From NCBI GenBank assembly GCA_019509895.1, contig JAEKLK010000018.1:1-8046 (forward strand): a DNA stretch of 8,046 bases. The letters run 5' to 3'. Position 1 is the first letter of the stretch. Every line of letters begins with the position of its first letter. Shown piece after piece: positions 1 to 6,435 of the stretch. Source of the DNA: Betaproteobacteria bacterium (GTDB lineage: Bacteria; Pseudomonadota; Gammaproteobacteria; Burkholderiales; SG8-39). The notes below the pieces were generated by a model, which saw nothing but the letters and a program-made list of their open reading frames with translations, searched no databases and was not told the DNA's origin. The position numbers and the translations under genes were made by a program.

Positions 1-1
1 T

Positions 2-1447
2 AACGCGCCGGCTCTGTTGGAACGATTGTCCGAGGCGACCAACGGCCACGGGAACGTTGCCCTCGGCGTCCTGCCGCTCAAGAACCTCTCCGGCGATACC
101 GGCGACGACTACTACGCGGACGGTATGACTGAAGCGCTCATCACGGAGCTCGGGAAGATCGGACGCTTGCAGGTCCTCTCATTCCAGACGATGAGTCATT
201 ACCGGAAGACTACGAAGCAATTGGCGGAGATCGCGCGCGAGCTGCGGGTGGATGCACTCGTCGAAGGATCGATCGTGCGGTCCGGCAACCGGGTGAGGAT
301 TACGGCAAAGCTCTTTCAAGCGGCACCAGAGCGACAGCTCCTGTCGGAAAGCTACGAATTCGATGCGCGTGATGTGCTGGCGGTGCAGGCGGAGGTGGCC
401 CGAGACGTCGCCACCAGGACCAGAGTCAGGCTCACAACGCAGGAGGAATCCCGGCTAGCTAGCGCGCGCCGCATCGACCCTGAAGCGTACGAAGCCTACC
501 TTCTTGCCCGCGCATACTCCTCCAGAACGGGAGGAGGTTTGAAAGCGGAGGAGTATTACAAGACCGCGATCGCCCGGGATCCCACGTACGCGCCAGCGTA
601 TGCGGGTTTGGCGGAACTTTACGCTGCCGGAAACCTCATGTACGAGTTTCGAGTCCCGAAAGCAACACGCGCGAGGGGTCGCCAATTGGCCGAAAAGGCG
701 CTTGCTCTTGACGCTAGCCTCGTTGAGGCCCATACGGCTCTAGCACGGATGGCACAACAGGATTGGGATTGGCCTGGCGCCGAGCGCGCCTATCGCCGGG
801 CGACCGAGGTAAATCCCAGTTACGCGCTGGCGCGCATCTGGTACGCGATGTACCTCTACGCGATGGAACGATTTGATGAAGCCGTGGTGCAGGCCAGGCG
901 AGCGCAACAGCTGGATCCGGCTTCGGCCCTCGTCAATACGTGGGCAGGGACGGCGTACTCTTTCACCGGTCGTGAAGATGAAGCTGTCGCGAGCTGGCAG
1001 CGCGCACTCGAGCTGGACCCGAAGTACGCCAACGCGACCTTGGCGTTTGCTCGCAGCTACGTGACGCAGCAGAGGCATCAAGAAGCGATTGCACTGCTCA
1101 ACAGCGGCTTGACCTACAACCCCAAACATACTTTCTTGCTCGGTGCGCTCGCGCACGCTTACGCGCGCAACGGGCGGCGCGCTGAGGCGCACAAGATCGT
1201 CGCCGACCTCGAGCTAAGACACGCAAGCGGCGAGATATTCCCGCCTTTTGGGCTCATCTGGGCCTATGCGGGCCTCGAGGAGTATGACCATGCGTTCGCT
1301 TGGCTGAACGTGGCCTACGACGATCAGCGTGACCGAATGGTCTGGATAAAGGTGGATCCGCTGCTTGCACCGCTGCGCGGCGATCCGCGCTTTGACGAGA
1401 TCGTGCGGCGGATGAACATGCCAACGAAGATCGCTTCGTCGCGATAG
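2..1447 (+). CDS. TolB-like/TPR-repeat protein, 5' partial
   Basis: The frame is open to the left edge, so the true start lies outside; the TTG at 17 is only the first possible start codon here. Numbering from that TTG (476 residues), residues 14-138 match the TolB-like domain found after the DNA-binding, cyclase or kinase module of many proteobacterial signalling proteins. Its signature is LPLKNLSGD followed by YYADGMTEALITEL, and later DALVEGSIVRSGNRVRI. Residues 155-400 form TPR helices, for example AERAYRRATEVNPSYA and AVASWQRALELDPKYA. The end, DPLLAPLRGDPRFDEIVRRM, is the usual tail of these proteins. Known relatives carry a CadC/OmpR-type winged helix plus membrane segment, an adenylate cyclase or a Ser/Thr kinase at the N-terminus; which one applies cannot be seen. 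The likely role is protein-protein scaffolding in signalling or gene regulation. It lies 54 bases upstream of the porin on the same strand. Family assignment is firm; function is inferred. Confidence 0.85.
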   Translation, partial: NAPALLERLSEATNGHGNVALGVLPLKNLSGDTGDDYYADGMTEALITELGKIGRLQVLSFQTMSHYRKTTKQLAEIARELRVDALVEGSIVRSGNRVRITAKLFQAAPERQLLSESYEFDARDVLAVQAEVARDVATRTRVRLTTQEESRLASARRIDPEAYEAYLLARAYSSRTGGGLKAEEYYKTAIARDPTYAPAYAGLAELYAAGNLMYEFRVPKATRARGRQLAEKALALDASLVEAHTALARMAQQDWDWPGAERAYRRATEVNPSYALARIWYAMYLYAMERFDEAVVQARRAQQLDPASALVNTWAGTAYSFTGREDEAVASWQRALELDPKYANATLAFARSYVTQQRHQEAIALLNSGLTYNPKHTFLLGALAHAYARNGRRAEAHKIVADLELRHASGEIFPPFGLIWAYAGLEEYDHAFAWLNVAYDDQRDRMVWIKVDPLLAPLRGDPRFDEIVRRMNMPTKIASSR

Positions 1448-1479
1448 GGGCTGCGGCACAACAGAACTGGCCCACCTCC

Positions 1480-1497
1480 TTCTCCGCACAGGGAGAA
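1480..1497 (+). promoter_or_regulatory. Porin Shine-Dalgarno inside a short hairpin
   Basis: GGGAGA at 1491-1496 is a good ribosome-binding site, five bases before the ATG at 1502. The six bases TTCTCC (1480-1485) are exactly complementary to GGAGAA (1492-1497), with a six-base loop GCACAG, so the SD can be sequestered. The pairing is seen in the sequence; any regulatory role, such as thermal or small-RNA control, is inferred. Six base pairs can arise by chance. Confidence 0.4.
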
Positions 1498-1501
1498 AGC
1501 G

Positions 1502-2548
1502 ATGCGCAGGAAGCGGCTCTCCGCGATTCTTGCAAGCGCCTATGCGCTTTCTGGGACAGCACTCGCGCAGAGCGATGAGGATGTGCCATCTCGATTCGAG
1601 GTCTATGGGCGCATCAACGTCACATACGAGCGCTTCAGTGGGACAGGTTTACCAACTACGGGAAATGTCTTCGATACGGGGTCGCGTATCGGCTTCCGCG
1701 GCCGCAGAGATCTAGGAAGCCGGTTAGCGGCTTTCTTTCAGCTCGAATCCCGCACCAGGGTTGATGACGGCACGTCGGAGTGGGCAAGCCGTGGCAGCTT
1801 TGTCGGCCTGCAGACTCCTTTCGGTACGGGACGCCTGGGTCGCACGGTCGGACCCGTCTATCGTGCGACTTACGAGTACATCGGTGTGTTCAATGGTAAC
1901 GGCGGCACCTCTGCCGATGCCTTCACGCCGGGTACGGTCACAGGCTTTCAGTCCTTCATGAACAACACGGCGTGGTATACAAGCCCGAGCTTCGGCGCAG
2001 TCAAGTTGGAGGCGGCGTACTCCCGTCTTGGCGAGACACCGCTTCCCGGAATGTCACAGCCCCGTCATGTGGGCGTCGTCGCAGTCTATGACACGCCGAC
2101 TTTGCATCTGGCCGCATCGCGTGCCGAAACTCGCAACACGACAAACCTCGGAGATGGAACGCCGAATCTGGATATCGCGTACACGATCGGTGGTCTGTAC
2201 ACGATGAAAGCACTCGTAGTCGGCGCACTTTATGACCGGGCGACAAGCAAGCTACTGGTGGACGAAGCCAAGCGCACTCACGTCCGCTTCGTCGCGATGG
2301 TCCCAGCGGGTCCGCACGAGTTCCACCTTGACGTGGGCCGCGTCAATCACCGTTTGGATGCCAAGCTAAGCGACGACGGAGCTAGTCAACGGACGCTCGG
2401 ATACGCCTACAACTTCGATCCGCGGACGAGGATTTATGGCTTCTATACAGTCGTGGATAACGACAACAACGGGAATTACGGATTTCGCACCCACCTGCCG
2501 GGCGTAGATAACAAATCGACCGCGGTGGGCATGCGCTACATTTTCTAG
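1502..2548 (+). CDS. Outer-membrane porin, betaproteobacterial type (Porin_4-like)
   Basis: This is a complete 348-residue protein that should form a 16-stranded trimeric beta-barrel for passive diffusion of small hydrophilic, often anionic, solutes across the outer membrane. Residues 1-22 are a Sec signal peptide (MRRKR start, hydrophobic core, ALA before Q23). The mature chain opens with a first strand FEVYGRINVTYERF (32-45). It then shows the family block SRIGFRGRRDLGSRLAAFFQLE (61-82, split in the family as SRxGF and DLGxGLxAxFQLE). SFVGLQTPFGTGRLGR (99-114) and NNTAWYTSPSFGAVKLEAAYS (154-174 region) follow. The chain ends in VGMRYIF, with the terminal phenylalanine recognised by the BAM assembly machinery. 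The start is fixed by the signal peptide and the SD at 1491-1496. Length is normal for the family. The porin follows the TPR gene closely and could share its transcript; no promoter was recognised in the 54-base gap. Substrate specificity cannot be read from the sequence. Confidence 0.92.
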   Translation: MRRKRLSAILASAYALSGTALAQSDEDVPSRFEVYGRINVTYERFSGTGLPTTGNVFDTGSRIGFRGRRDLGSRLAAFFQLESRTRVDDGTSEWASRGSFVGLQTPFGTGRLGRTVGPVYRATYEYIGVFNGNGGTSADAFTPGTVTGFQSFMNNTAWYTSPSFGAVKLEAAYSRLGETPLPGMSQPRHVGVVAVYDTPTLHLAASRAETRNTTNLGDGTPNLDIAYTIGGLYTMKALVVGALYDRATSKLLVDEAKRTHVRFVAMVPAGPHEFHLDVGRVNHRLDAKLSDDGASQRTLGYAYNFDPRTRIYGFYTVVDNDNNGNYGFRTHLPGVDNKSTAVGMRYIF

Positions 2549-2560
2549 AGCACGGACGCG

Positions 2561-2578
2561 CGAGAGCTGCAGCGCTCG
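2561..2578. terminator. Weak candidate hairpin between convergent genes
   Basis: The 46-base gap between the porin stop and the Bug-receptor stop contains an imperfect stem: CGAG (2561-2564) pairs with CTCG (2575-2578), with an A/G mismatch, a GC/GC pair and a TGCA loop. It could act in both directions, but there is no T-run on either side, so it is not a convincing intrinsic terminator. Rho-dependent termination is equally possible. Confidence 0.2.
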
Positions 2579-2594
2579 ATGCTCTATCGCCGCG

Positions 2595-3548
2595 TTAATC
2601 GGCCTTGATGCCTGCCGCCTTCACTGCGTCGCGCCAGATCGGCGCTTCGCGACGCACGACTTCCGAGAACTCCGCCGGCGTGTTGCCAAGCGGCTCGACG
2701 CCGATCTTGCGCAGGCGCTCGGCTGTGGCGGGCTCGCGCACGGCCTGCGCAATTACGTGCGCGGCGCGCTCGATGATTGGCTGCGGCGTGCCGGTCGGCG
2801 CGAGGTAGCCGTTCCAGGTGCCGGTGGAGAAGCCGGGATAGGTCTCGGCAATCGCCGGAACGTCCGGAAGCTGCGGCGTGCGCTTGGCGCTCGAGACGCC
2901 GAGCATGCGGACGTTGCCGCTTTGCGAGTGCTGGATCAGCTCGGAGGCGTTGCCGAAGTACATCTGCACCTGGCCGCCTACCAGATCGGCGACCGCCTGC
3001 GCGCCGCCCTTGTACGCGACGTGCGTCATATCGAGCCCGGCGCGCGCCAGGAAGAGCGCGGCGGTGAGATGCGTGACCGTGCCCGCGCCCGCCGAGGCGA
3101 AATTGAGCTGCCCCGGGCGCGCCTTCACATAATCGACGAATTCCTTCACTGTGGCCGCCGGCACGGAAACGTGCGTGCCAAGGACGAACGGATTGGTGCC
3201 GACGATCGAGATCGGCGCGAAGTCCTTGAAGGGATCGAAGTTCACTTTCTGCACGAGCGGCAGCGTGAACTGCGGCGAGGCAGCGAAGAAGAGCGTGTAG
3301 CCGTCTGCAGCGCTCTTGGCGACGAACTCGGCGGCGATGGCGCCGCCGGCGCCGACCTTGTTCTCCACCACGAATGGCTGAGCGAGGAGCGCGTTCAGGC
3401 GCTCGGAGACGATGCGGGCCTGGGTGTCGGTGTTGCCGCCGGCGACGAAGGGGACGATCACTTTGACGGGCTTCTGTGGCCAGGACTGCGCCTGAGCCAC
3501 CGCAAGCGGCGCGAGCGCGCCGATGAGGAGGAGGTGGTGGAAGCGCAT
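2595..3548 (-). CDS. Bug/TctC-family periplasmic tripartite tricarboxylate-type solute receptor
   Basis: The protein has 317 residues. Residues 1-20 are a Sec signal peptide (MRFHHLLLIGALAPLAVAQA) with cleavage near A20, followed by the family opening WPQKPVKVIVPFVAGGNTDTQAR (split around 23-45). Other Bug hallmarks are VVENKVGAGGAIAAEFVAK (60-78), DGYTLFF (82-88), LNFASAGAGTVTHL (148-161), HVAYKGGAQAVADLVGGQV (176-194) and LPDVPAIAETYPGF (227-240). Family members are Venus-flytrap binding proteins that capture carboxylates, amino acids or other small compounds in the periplasm, some with TctAB permeases and many as orphans or sensors. No tctA or tctB is present here. The in-frame open region continues upstream to about 3983, but that part is a shadow inside the SDR. 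The correct start is the ATG at 3546-3548, because it precedes the signal peptide and shares one base with the SDR stop (TGATG). This gene is last in the operon. The ligand is unknown. Confidence 0.93.
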   Translation of the reverse strand: MRFHHLLLIGALAPLAVAQAQSWPQKPVKVIVPFVAGGNTDTQARIVSERLNALLAQPFVVENKVGAGGAIAAEFVAKSAADGYTLFFAASPQFTLPLVQKVNFDPFKDFAPISIVGTNPFVLGTHVSVPAATVKEFVDYVKARPGQLNFASAGAGTVTHLTAALFLARAGLDMTHVAYKGGAQAVADLVGGQVQMYFGNASELIQHSQSGNVRMLGVSSAKRTPQLPDVPAIAETYPGFSTGTWNGYLAPTGTPQPIIERAAHVIAQAVREPATAERLRKIGVEPLGNTPAEFSEVVRREAPIWRDAVKAAGIKAD

Positions 3549-4306
3549 CAGATCATCGCCGAGCCGCCGTCGACCACCATGGTCTGGCCGGTCATGAAGG
3601 CCGCGTCTTCGCTCGCGAGGAAGCTGACCGCGCCGACCAGGTCCTCCGGCTTCTCGTCGCGCGCGATGGCGCGCGTGCGGCGCGTGACCTCGCCCTGGCG
3701 CACATGCTGCTCGTGCTTCGCCACGTTCTCGGAGAGCGTGAAGCCGGGCGCGAGCGCGTTCACCGTGATGCCGTCGCCACCCAGCTCGCGCGCCAGGCCG
3801 CGCGTCATGGCGATTACCGCGCCTTTGCTGGCGATGTAGTGCAGGAAGAGTGGCACACCCTTGAGCGGTGCGCCGGAGGCGAGGTTGACGATGCGGCCGT
3901 AGCCCCCTTTCCTCATGTGCGGCACGCAAGCCCGGCAGCAAAGGAAGACGCCGAGCGTGTTCACCTCCATTACCTGGCGCCATTCGGCGGGCGGGATCTG
4001 CTCGAAGGGGCGTAGCGCGAGGGTGCTGAAGAGTGCGGCGTTATTGACGAGGATGTCCACGCGCCCGAATGCCTTGACTGTCTCGGCAGCCATGCGCTCG
4101 ACGTCGCGCTCGTTCGCGACGTCGACCTGCAGGCCGAGCGTACGGGCATCGGTCGCTCTGGCGATCTCGGCTGCGGCGACGTCGTAGTTGCGCACATCGG
4201 CGACCACCACCGCGGCGCCGTCCTTCGCAAGGCGCAGGCCGATCGCTTTGCCGATGCCGCTGCCGGCGCCGGTGACGATCGCCACCTTGCCCTTCAACCG
4301 GTCCAT
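3548..4306 (-). CDS. Short-chain dehydrogenase/reductase (classical SDR)
   Basis: This 252-residue protein is a complete classical SDR, an NAD(P)-dependent oxidoreductase acting on an alcohol/ketone pair in the cytoplasm. The cofactor motif TGAGSGIG is at 12-19. D37 at the end of the second strand suggests NAD(H) preference. DV is at 62-63 and NNA at 88-90. The catalytic tetrad is N116, S144, Y157 and K161 (YIASK), followed by the family's NALAPGF segment (183-189) and C-terminal GQTMVVDGG (240-248). Length is typical. The ATG at 4304-4306 has a good SD, AAGGA (complement of 4313-4317), inside the end of the upstream gene, which it overlaps by 13 bases. Its stop shares one base with the start of the Bug receptor. 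Context suggests a dehydrogenation or reduction step in the catabolic route of the operon. The FabG-like resemblance is generic, so the substrate cannot be named. Confidence 0.93.
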   Translation of the reverse strand: MDRLKGKVAIVTGAGSGIGKAIGLRLAKDGAAVVVADVRNYDVAAAEIARATDARTLGLQVDVANERDVERMAAETVKAFGRVDILVNNAALFSTLALRPFEQIPPAEWRQVMEVNTLGVFLCCRACVPHMRKGGYGRIVNLASGAPLKGVPLFLHYIASKGAVIAMTRGLARELGGDGITVNALAPGFTLSENVAKHEQHVRQGEVTRRTRAIARDEKPEDLVGAVSFLASEDAAFMTGQTMVVDGGSAMI

Positions 4307-5175
4307 ACCAAATCCTTGTAGGTCACCTTGCGCGCCAGGAGTCCGAGCGAGCGCGCGAACTGGTTCATCGCATCGATGGTCGGCGCGGTGATCGCCGGGT
4401 CGTAGAACGGCGCATCGCGGCGAATGAGCTCGGCGATGAGCTCCGCTTCCTGCGGCGGAAAGTGCTTGCGGCCGATCTCGGTCGCCCGCTCGGGCTCGCG
4501 CTTCAGCACGCGTTGTGCTTCGACTACCGCCTGGCGCGCCGCCATGGCGAGTTGCGGCCGCTCGCGCACCGTCTTCTCGGTACAGATGAGTGCCGGGAAG
4601 GTATAGCCCTTCACCTCCTCGCTCTCCTGACGCCGCGCATCGAGGATCACGGTGCCGACGCCTTCACGTACGGCGATTTCGGCGCCCATGCCGTTCGCCC
4701 AGAAGCCGTCGATCTGGCCCTCGGCGAGCGCGCGGGCGGCGGCGAGCCCGAAGGAAGCCTTTTCGCCCACCGCGCCCGGCACGGGGCCGATCTGCACCTC
4801 GGTGACGCCGGCACGCTTGAGGAGCTGCTTCAGCCCGTCGACCGGGCCCGGGGCGGCACCGATGCGCCGACCCTTGAGCACGCTCAGGTCGCCGCGCTTC
4901 GGCTCGAGGTCGTTGCGCACGACGAGGAACCAGTACATGTGCTGCGCCAGCGCGCACAGCAGCTTGGCGCCATGCCAGTCCTTGAAGGCATAGAGGGCCG
5001 CGTGCGCGGCGCCGCCGACGAAGTCGAGCCGGCCTTCGCGCAGTTCCTCGTAGGTCTTGGTCACCGGGTAGAGAAGCTCGATGGTCGCGTCGGGCAGGAA
5101 GCCGAGCTCCACCGCGGCGATCGCCGGAAAGTAGGAGGGCGAGACGAGATCGGGAATGGCGACGCGCACGCTCAT
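4294..5175 (-). CDS. NMT1/SsuA-like periplasmic-binding-fold protein lacking a signal peptide
   Basis: This 293-residue protein resembles the NMT1/THI5/SsuA/TauA solute-binding family. It has an N-terminal strand RVAIPDLVSPSYFPAI (4-19), VELGF (22-26), YEELREGRLDFVGG (42-55), LSVLKGRRIGAAPGPVDGLKQLL (97-119, in parts), and a second-lobe segment GQIDGFWANGMGAEIA (153-168). The striking point is that residue 1 starts almost directly at the first beta strand: there is no signal peptide or lipobox. The start is supported by an ATGA overlap with the amidase stop and a GGAG eight bases upstream (complement of 5184-5187), so a missed N-terminal extension is unlikely. No ABC permease or ATPase gene lies nearby. 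It may therefore be a cytoplasmic ligand sensor or an enzyme on this fold; known enzymes on the same fold include THI5, MqnA/MqnD and 4,5-dihydroxyphthalate decarboxylase. Fold assignment is fairly sure; function is open. Confidence 0.8.
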   Translation of the reverse strand: MSVRVAIPDLVSPSYFPAIAAVELGFLPDATIELLYPVTKTYEELREGRLDFVGGAAHAALYAFKDWHGAKLLCALAQHMYWFLVVRNDLEPKRGDLSVLKGRRIGAAPGPVDGLKQLLKRAGVTEVQIGPVPGAVGEKASFGLAAARALAEGQIDGFWANGMGAEIAVREGVGTVILDARRQESEEVKGYTFPALICTEKTVRERPQLAMAARQAVVEAQRVLKREPERATEIGRKHFPPQEAELIAELIRRDAPFYDPAITAPTIDAMNQFARSLGLLARKVTYKDLVWTG

Positions 5176-6410
5176 GCGAGGCGCTCCGCGATCCAGCGCG
5201 CGGCGGCGAGCGTGCGCGCATCGTCACCGATGCGGCCGATCACCTGCAGGCCGAGCGGCATGCCGCTATCGCTCCGGCCGGCGGGCACCGCGACGCACGG
5301 CGTGTGTAGAAGGGTCCAGACGACATTCATCGCTACATCCCCTGTGGAAGAAAGTCCGAGCGGCGCCTCGCCGGTCGCGGCCGGCGCAAGCAGCACGTCG
5401 TAGTCGGCAAGTGCAGCAGCAAAGTCGGCGCGGCAGTCGGCCGCGTGCGCTTGTGCCCGCGCATAGTCGCGCGGGTCGAGCGCGAAGCCGTCGGCGCAGC
5501 GCTGGCGCAGCATGGGATCGAGCTTGTCGGGAAAACGGGTGAACTCGTCGGCCAGGCTGCGCGCCACTTCGTACCAGAGGATCGCGGTGTGGCTTTCGCG
5601 CAGGCCGCGGAAGCGTGCCGGCAGCTCGAATTCCGGCGCATCGAGCGTGCGCCGAGCTTCCTCGAGCGCGCGGCGCATCTCCGGCTGCACGCGATCCCAT
5701 TCGTAGGTGCGGCACACGCCGATGCGCGGCGGGCGCTCGAGCGTCGCTTCCAGATCAGTGCGATTGGTCAGCGCGCCGGCAAAGAACGCGACGTCTTCGA
5801 CGCTGCGCGCGTAGACGCCCACGGTGTCGAGCGAATCGGCGCCCGGCTTGAGCCCGGCGCGCGGCAGCACGTTGTAGGTCGGCTTGTAGGCGAAGATGCC
5901 GCAATAGGAGGCCGGGCGGATGAGCGAGCCCGCGGTCTGCGTGCCGAACGCGAGCGGCACCATGAAGTCGGCGACCGCGGCGGCCGAGCCGCTGGAGGAG
6001 CCGCCGGGCGTGCGCGCCGGGTCGAGCGGATGGCGCGTCTGCCGCGGCACGAACGTGGCGAACTCCGCCGTGACCGTCTTGCCGAGGATCGTGCCGCCGG
6101 CGCGCCGCGTGAGTGCGACCACCGCCGCGTCGCCGCGCGGCCGGTAGCCGGCATAGATCGGCGAGCCGTAGGCGGTCGGCATGTCGTGCGTGTCGAAGAT
6201 GTCCTTCACGCCCACCGGCACGCCGCGCAGCGGCGCCGGCGAATCCTTCGGCGTGGGAAGCTCGCGCGCAAGGTAGGCCCAGGCCTTGACCGTCGGCTCG
6301 CGCTCGGCGATGCGCTCATGGCAGCTGGCGATCAGCGTTTCCGCGCCGAGCTGCCCTCGTTCGATCAGGCGCGCCGCCGCTTTCGCGCCCAACCGGAAAG
6401 CTTCCTGCAT
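5172..6410 (-). CDS. Amidase-signature family hydrolase
   Basis: From the ATG at 6408-6410 this is a 412-residue amidase-signature enzyme, hydrolysing a C-N amide bond by a Ser-cisSer-Lys triad. With that numbering the lysine is K69 (GVKDIFDT), the glycine/serine loop GGSSSGSAAAVA starts at 136 with the likely cis-serine S138, and the nucleophile is S162 in GTQTAGSLIRPASYCG. The C-terminal VAVPAGRSDSGMPLGLQVIG segment (374-393) is also typical. GTQTAGS with an IRPA end, instead of GTDTGGSIRIPA, marks a recognised subclass rather than a defect; the substrate is not predictable. Two earlier in-frame ATGs exist (6480-6482 and 6435-6437). They would add 24 or 9 low-complexity residues and run into the divergent monooxygenase gene, so 6410 is preferred. 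No strong SD precedes it. The gene is first in the operon, and its stop overlaps the next start by four bases (ATGA). It is probably cytoplasmic, since no signal peptide is seen. Confidence 0.9.
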   Translation of the reverse strand: MQEAFRLGAKAAARLIERGQLGAETLIASCHERIAEREPTVKAWAYLARELPTPKDSPAPLRGVPVGVKDIFDTHDMPTAYGSPIYAGYRPRGDAAVVALTRRAGGTILGKTVTAEFATFVPRQTRHPLDPARTPGGSSSGSAAAVADFMVPLAFGTQTAGSLIRPASYCGIFAYKPTYNVLPRAGLKPGADSLDTVGVYARSVEDVAFFAGALTNRTDLEATLERPPRIGVCRTYEWDRVQPEMRRALEEARRTLDAPEFELPARFRGLRESHTAILWYEVARSLADEFTRFPDKLDPMLRQRCADGFALDPRDYARAQAHAADCRADFAAALADYDVLLAPAATGEAPLGLSSTGDVAMNVVWTLLHTPCVAVPAGRSDSGMPLGLQVIGRIGDDARTLAAARWIAERLA

Positions 6411-6416
6411 CGCCTC

Positions 6417-6422
6417 AGTATA
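6417..6422 (-). promoter_or_regulatory. Candidate -10 element for the amidase operon
   Basis: On the - strand the hexamer reads TATACT, one mismatch from the sigma-70 -10 consensus. It overlaps the + strand TATAAT by four bases. Transcription would begin near 6410, at or very close to the chosen amidase ATG. No convincing -35 hexamer is seen at 16-18 bases, where the sequence is pure GC. It may simply be a by-product of the opposite -10. Confidence 0.3.
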
Positions 6423-6424
6423 AT
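6419..6424 (+). promoter_or_regulatory. Candidate -10 element (perfect TATAAT) for the monooxygenase operon
   Basis: A perfect TATAAT sits in an otherwise GC-rich divergent gap, twelve bases before the monooxygenase ATG at 6436. Initiation about seven bases downstream of the hexamer would leave a leader of roughly five bases, and the intervening sequence (C-rich) has no Shine-Dalgarno. Both points agree with a nearly leaderless mRNA. The -35 region at 6396-6401 (GAAAGC) is poor, so an activator may be needed. Confidence 0.45.
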
Positions 6425-6435
6425 CGCCGCCCCCC

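Noticed and set aside
740..1192. A 150-codon open frame on the - strand inside the TPR gene
   Set aside because: It is antisense to clear TPR repeats, with no motifs and no start signals.
2757..3839. A 360-codon open frame on the + strand opposite the Bug receptor and SDR
   Set aside because: It spans the junction of two well-supported genes on the other strand, has no family motifs, and is explained by GC-rich codon bias.
3549..3983. Upstream extension of the Bug receptor reading frame (to 3983)
   Set aside because: This segment is an Arg/His-rich alternative frame of the SDR gene. The genuine receptor begins with its signal peptide at 3548.
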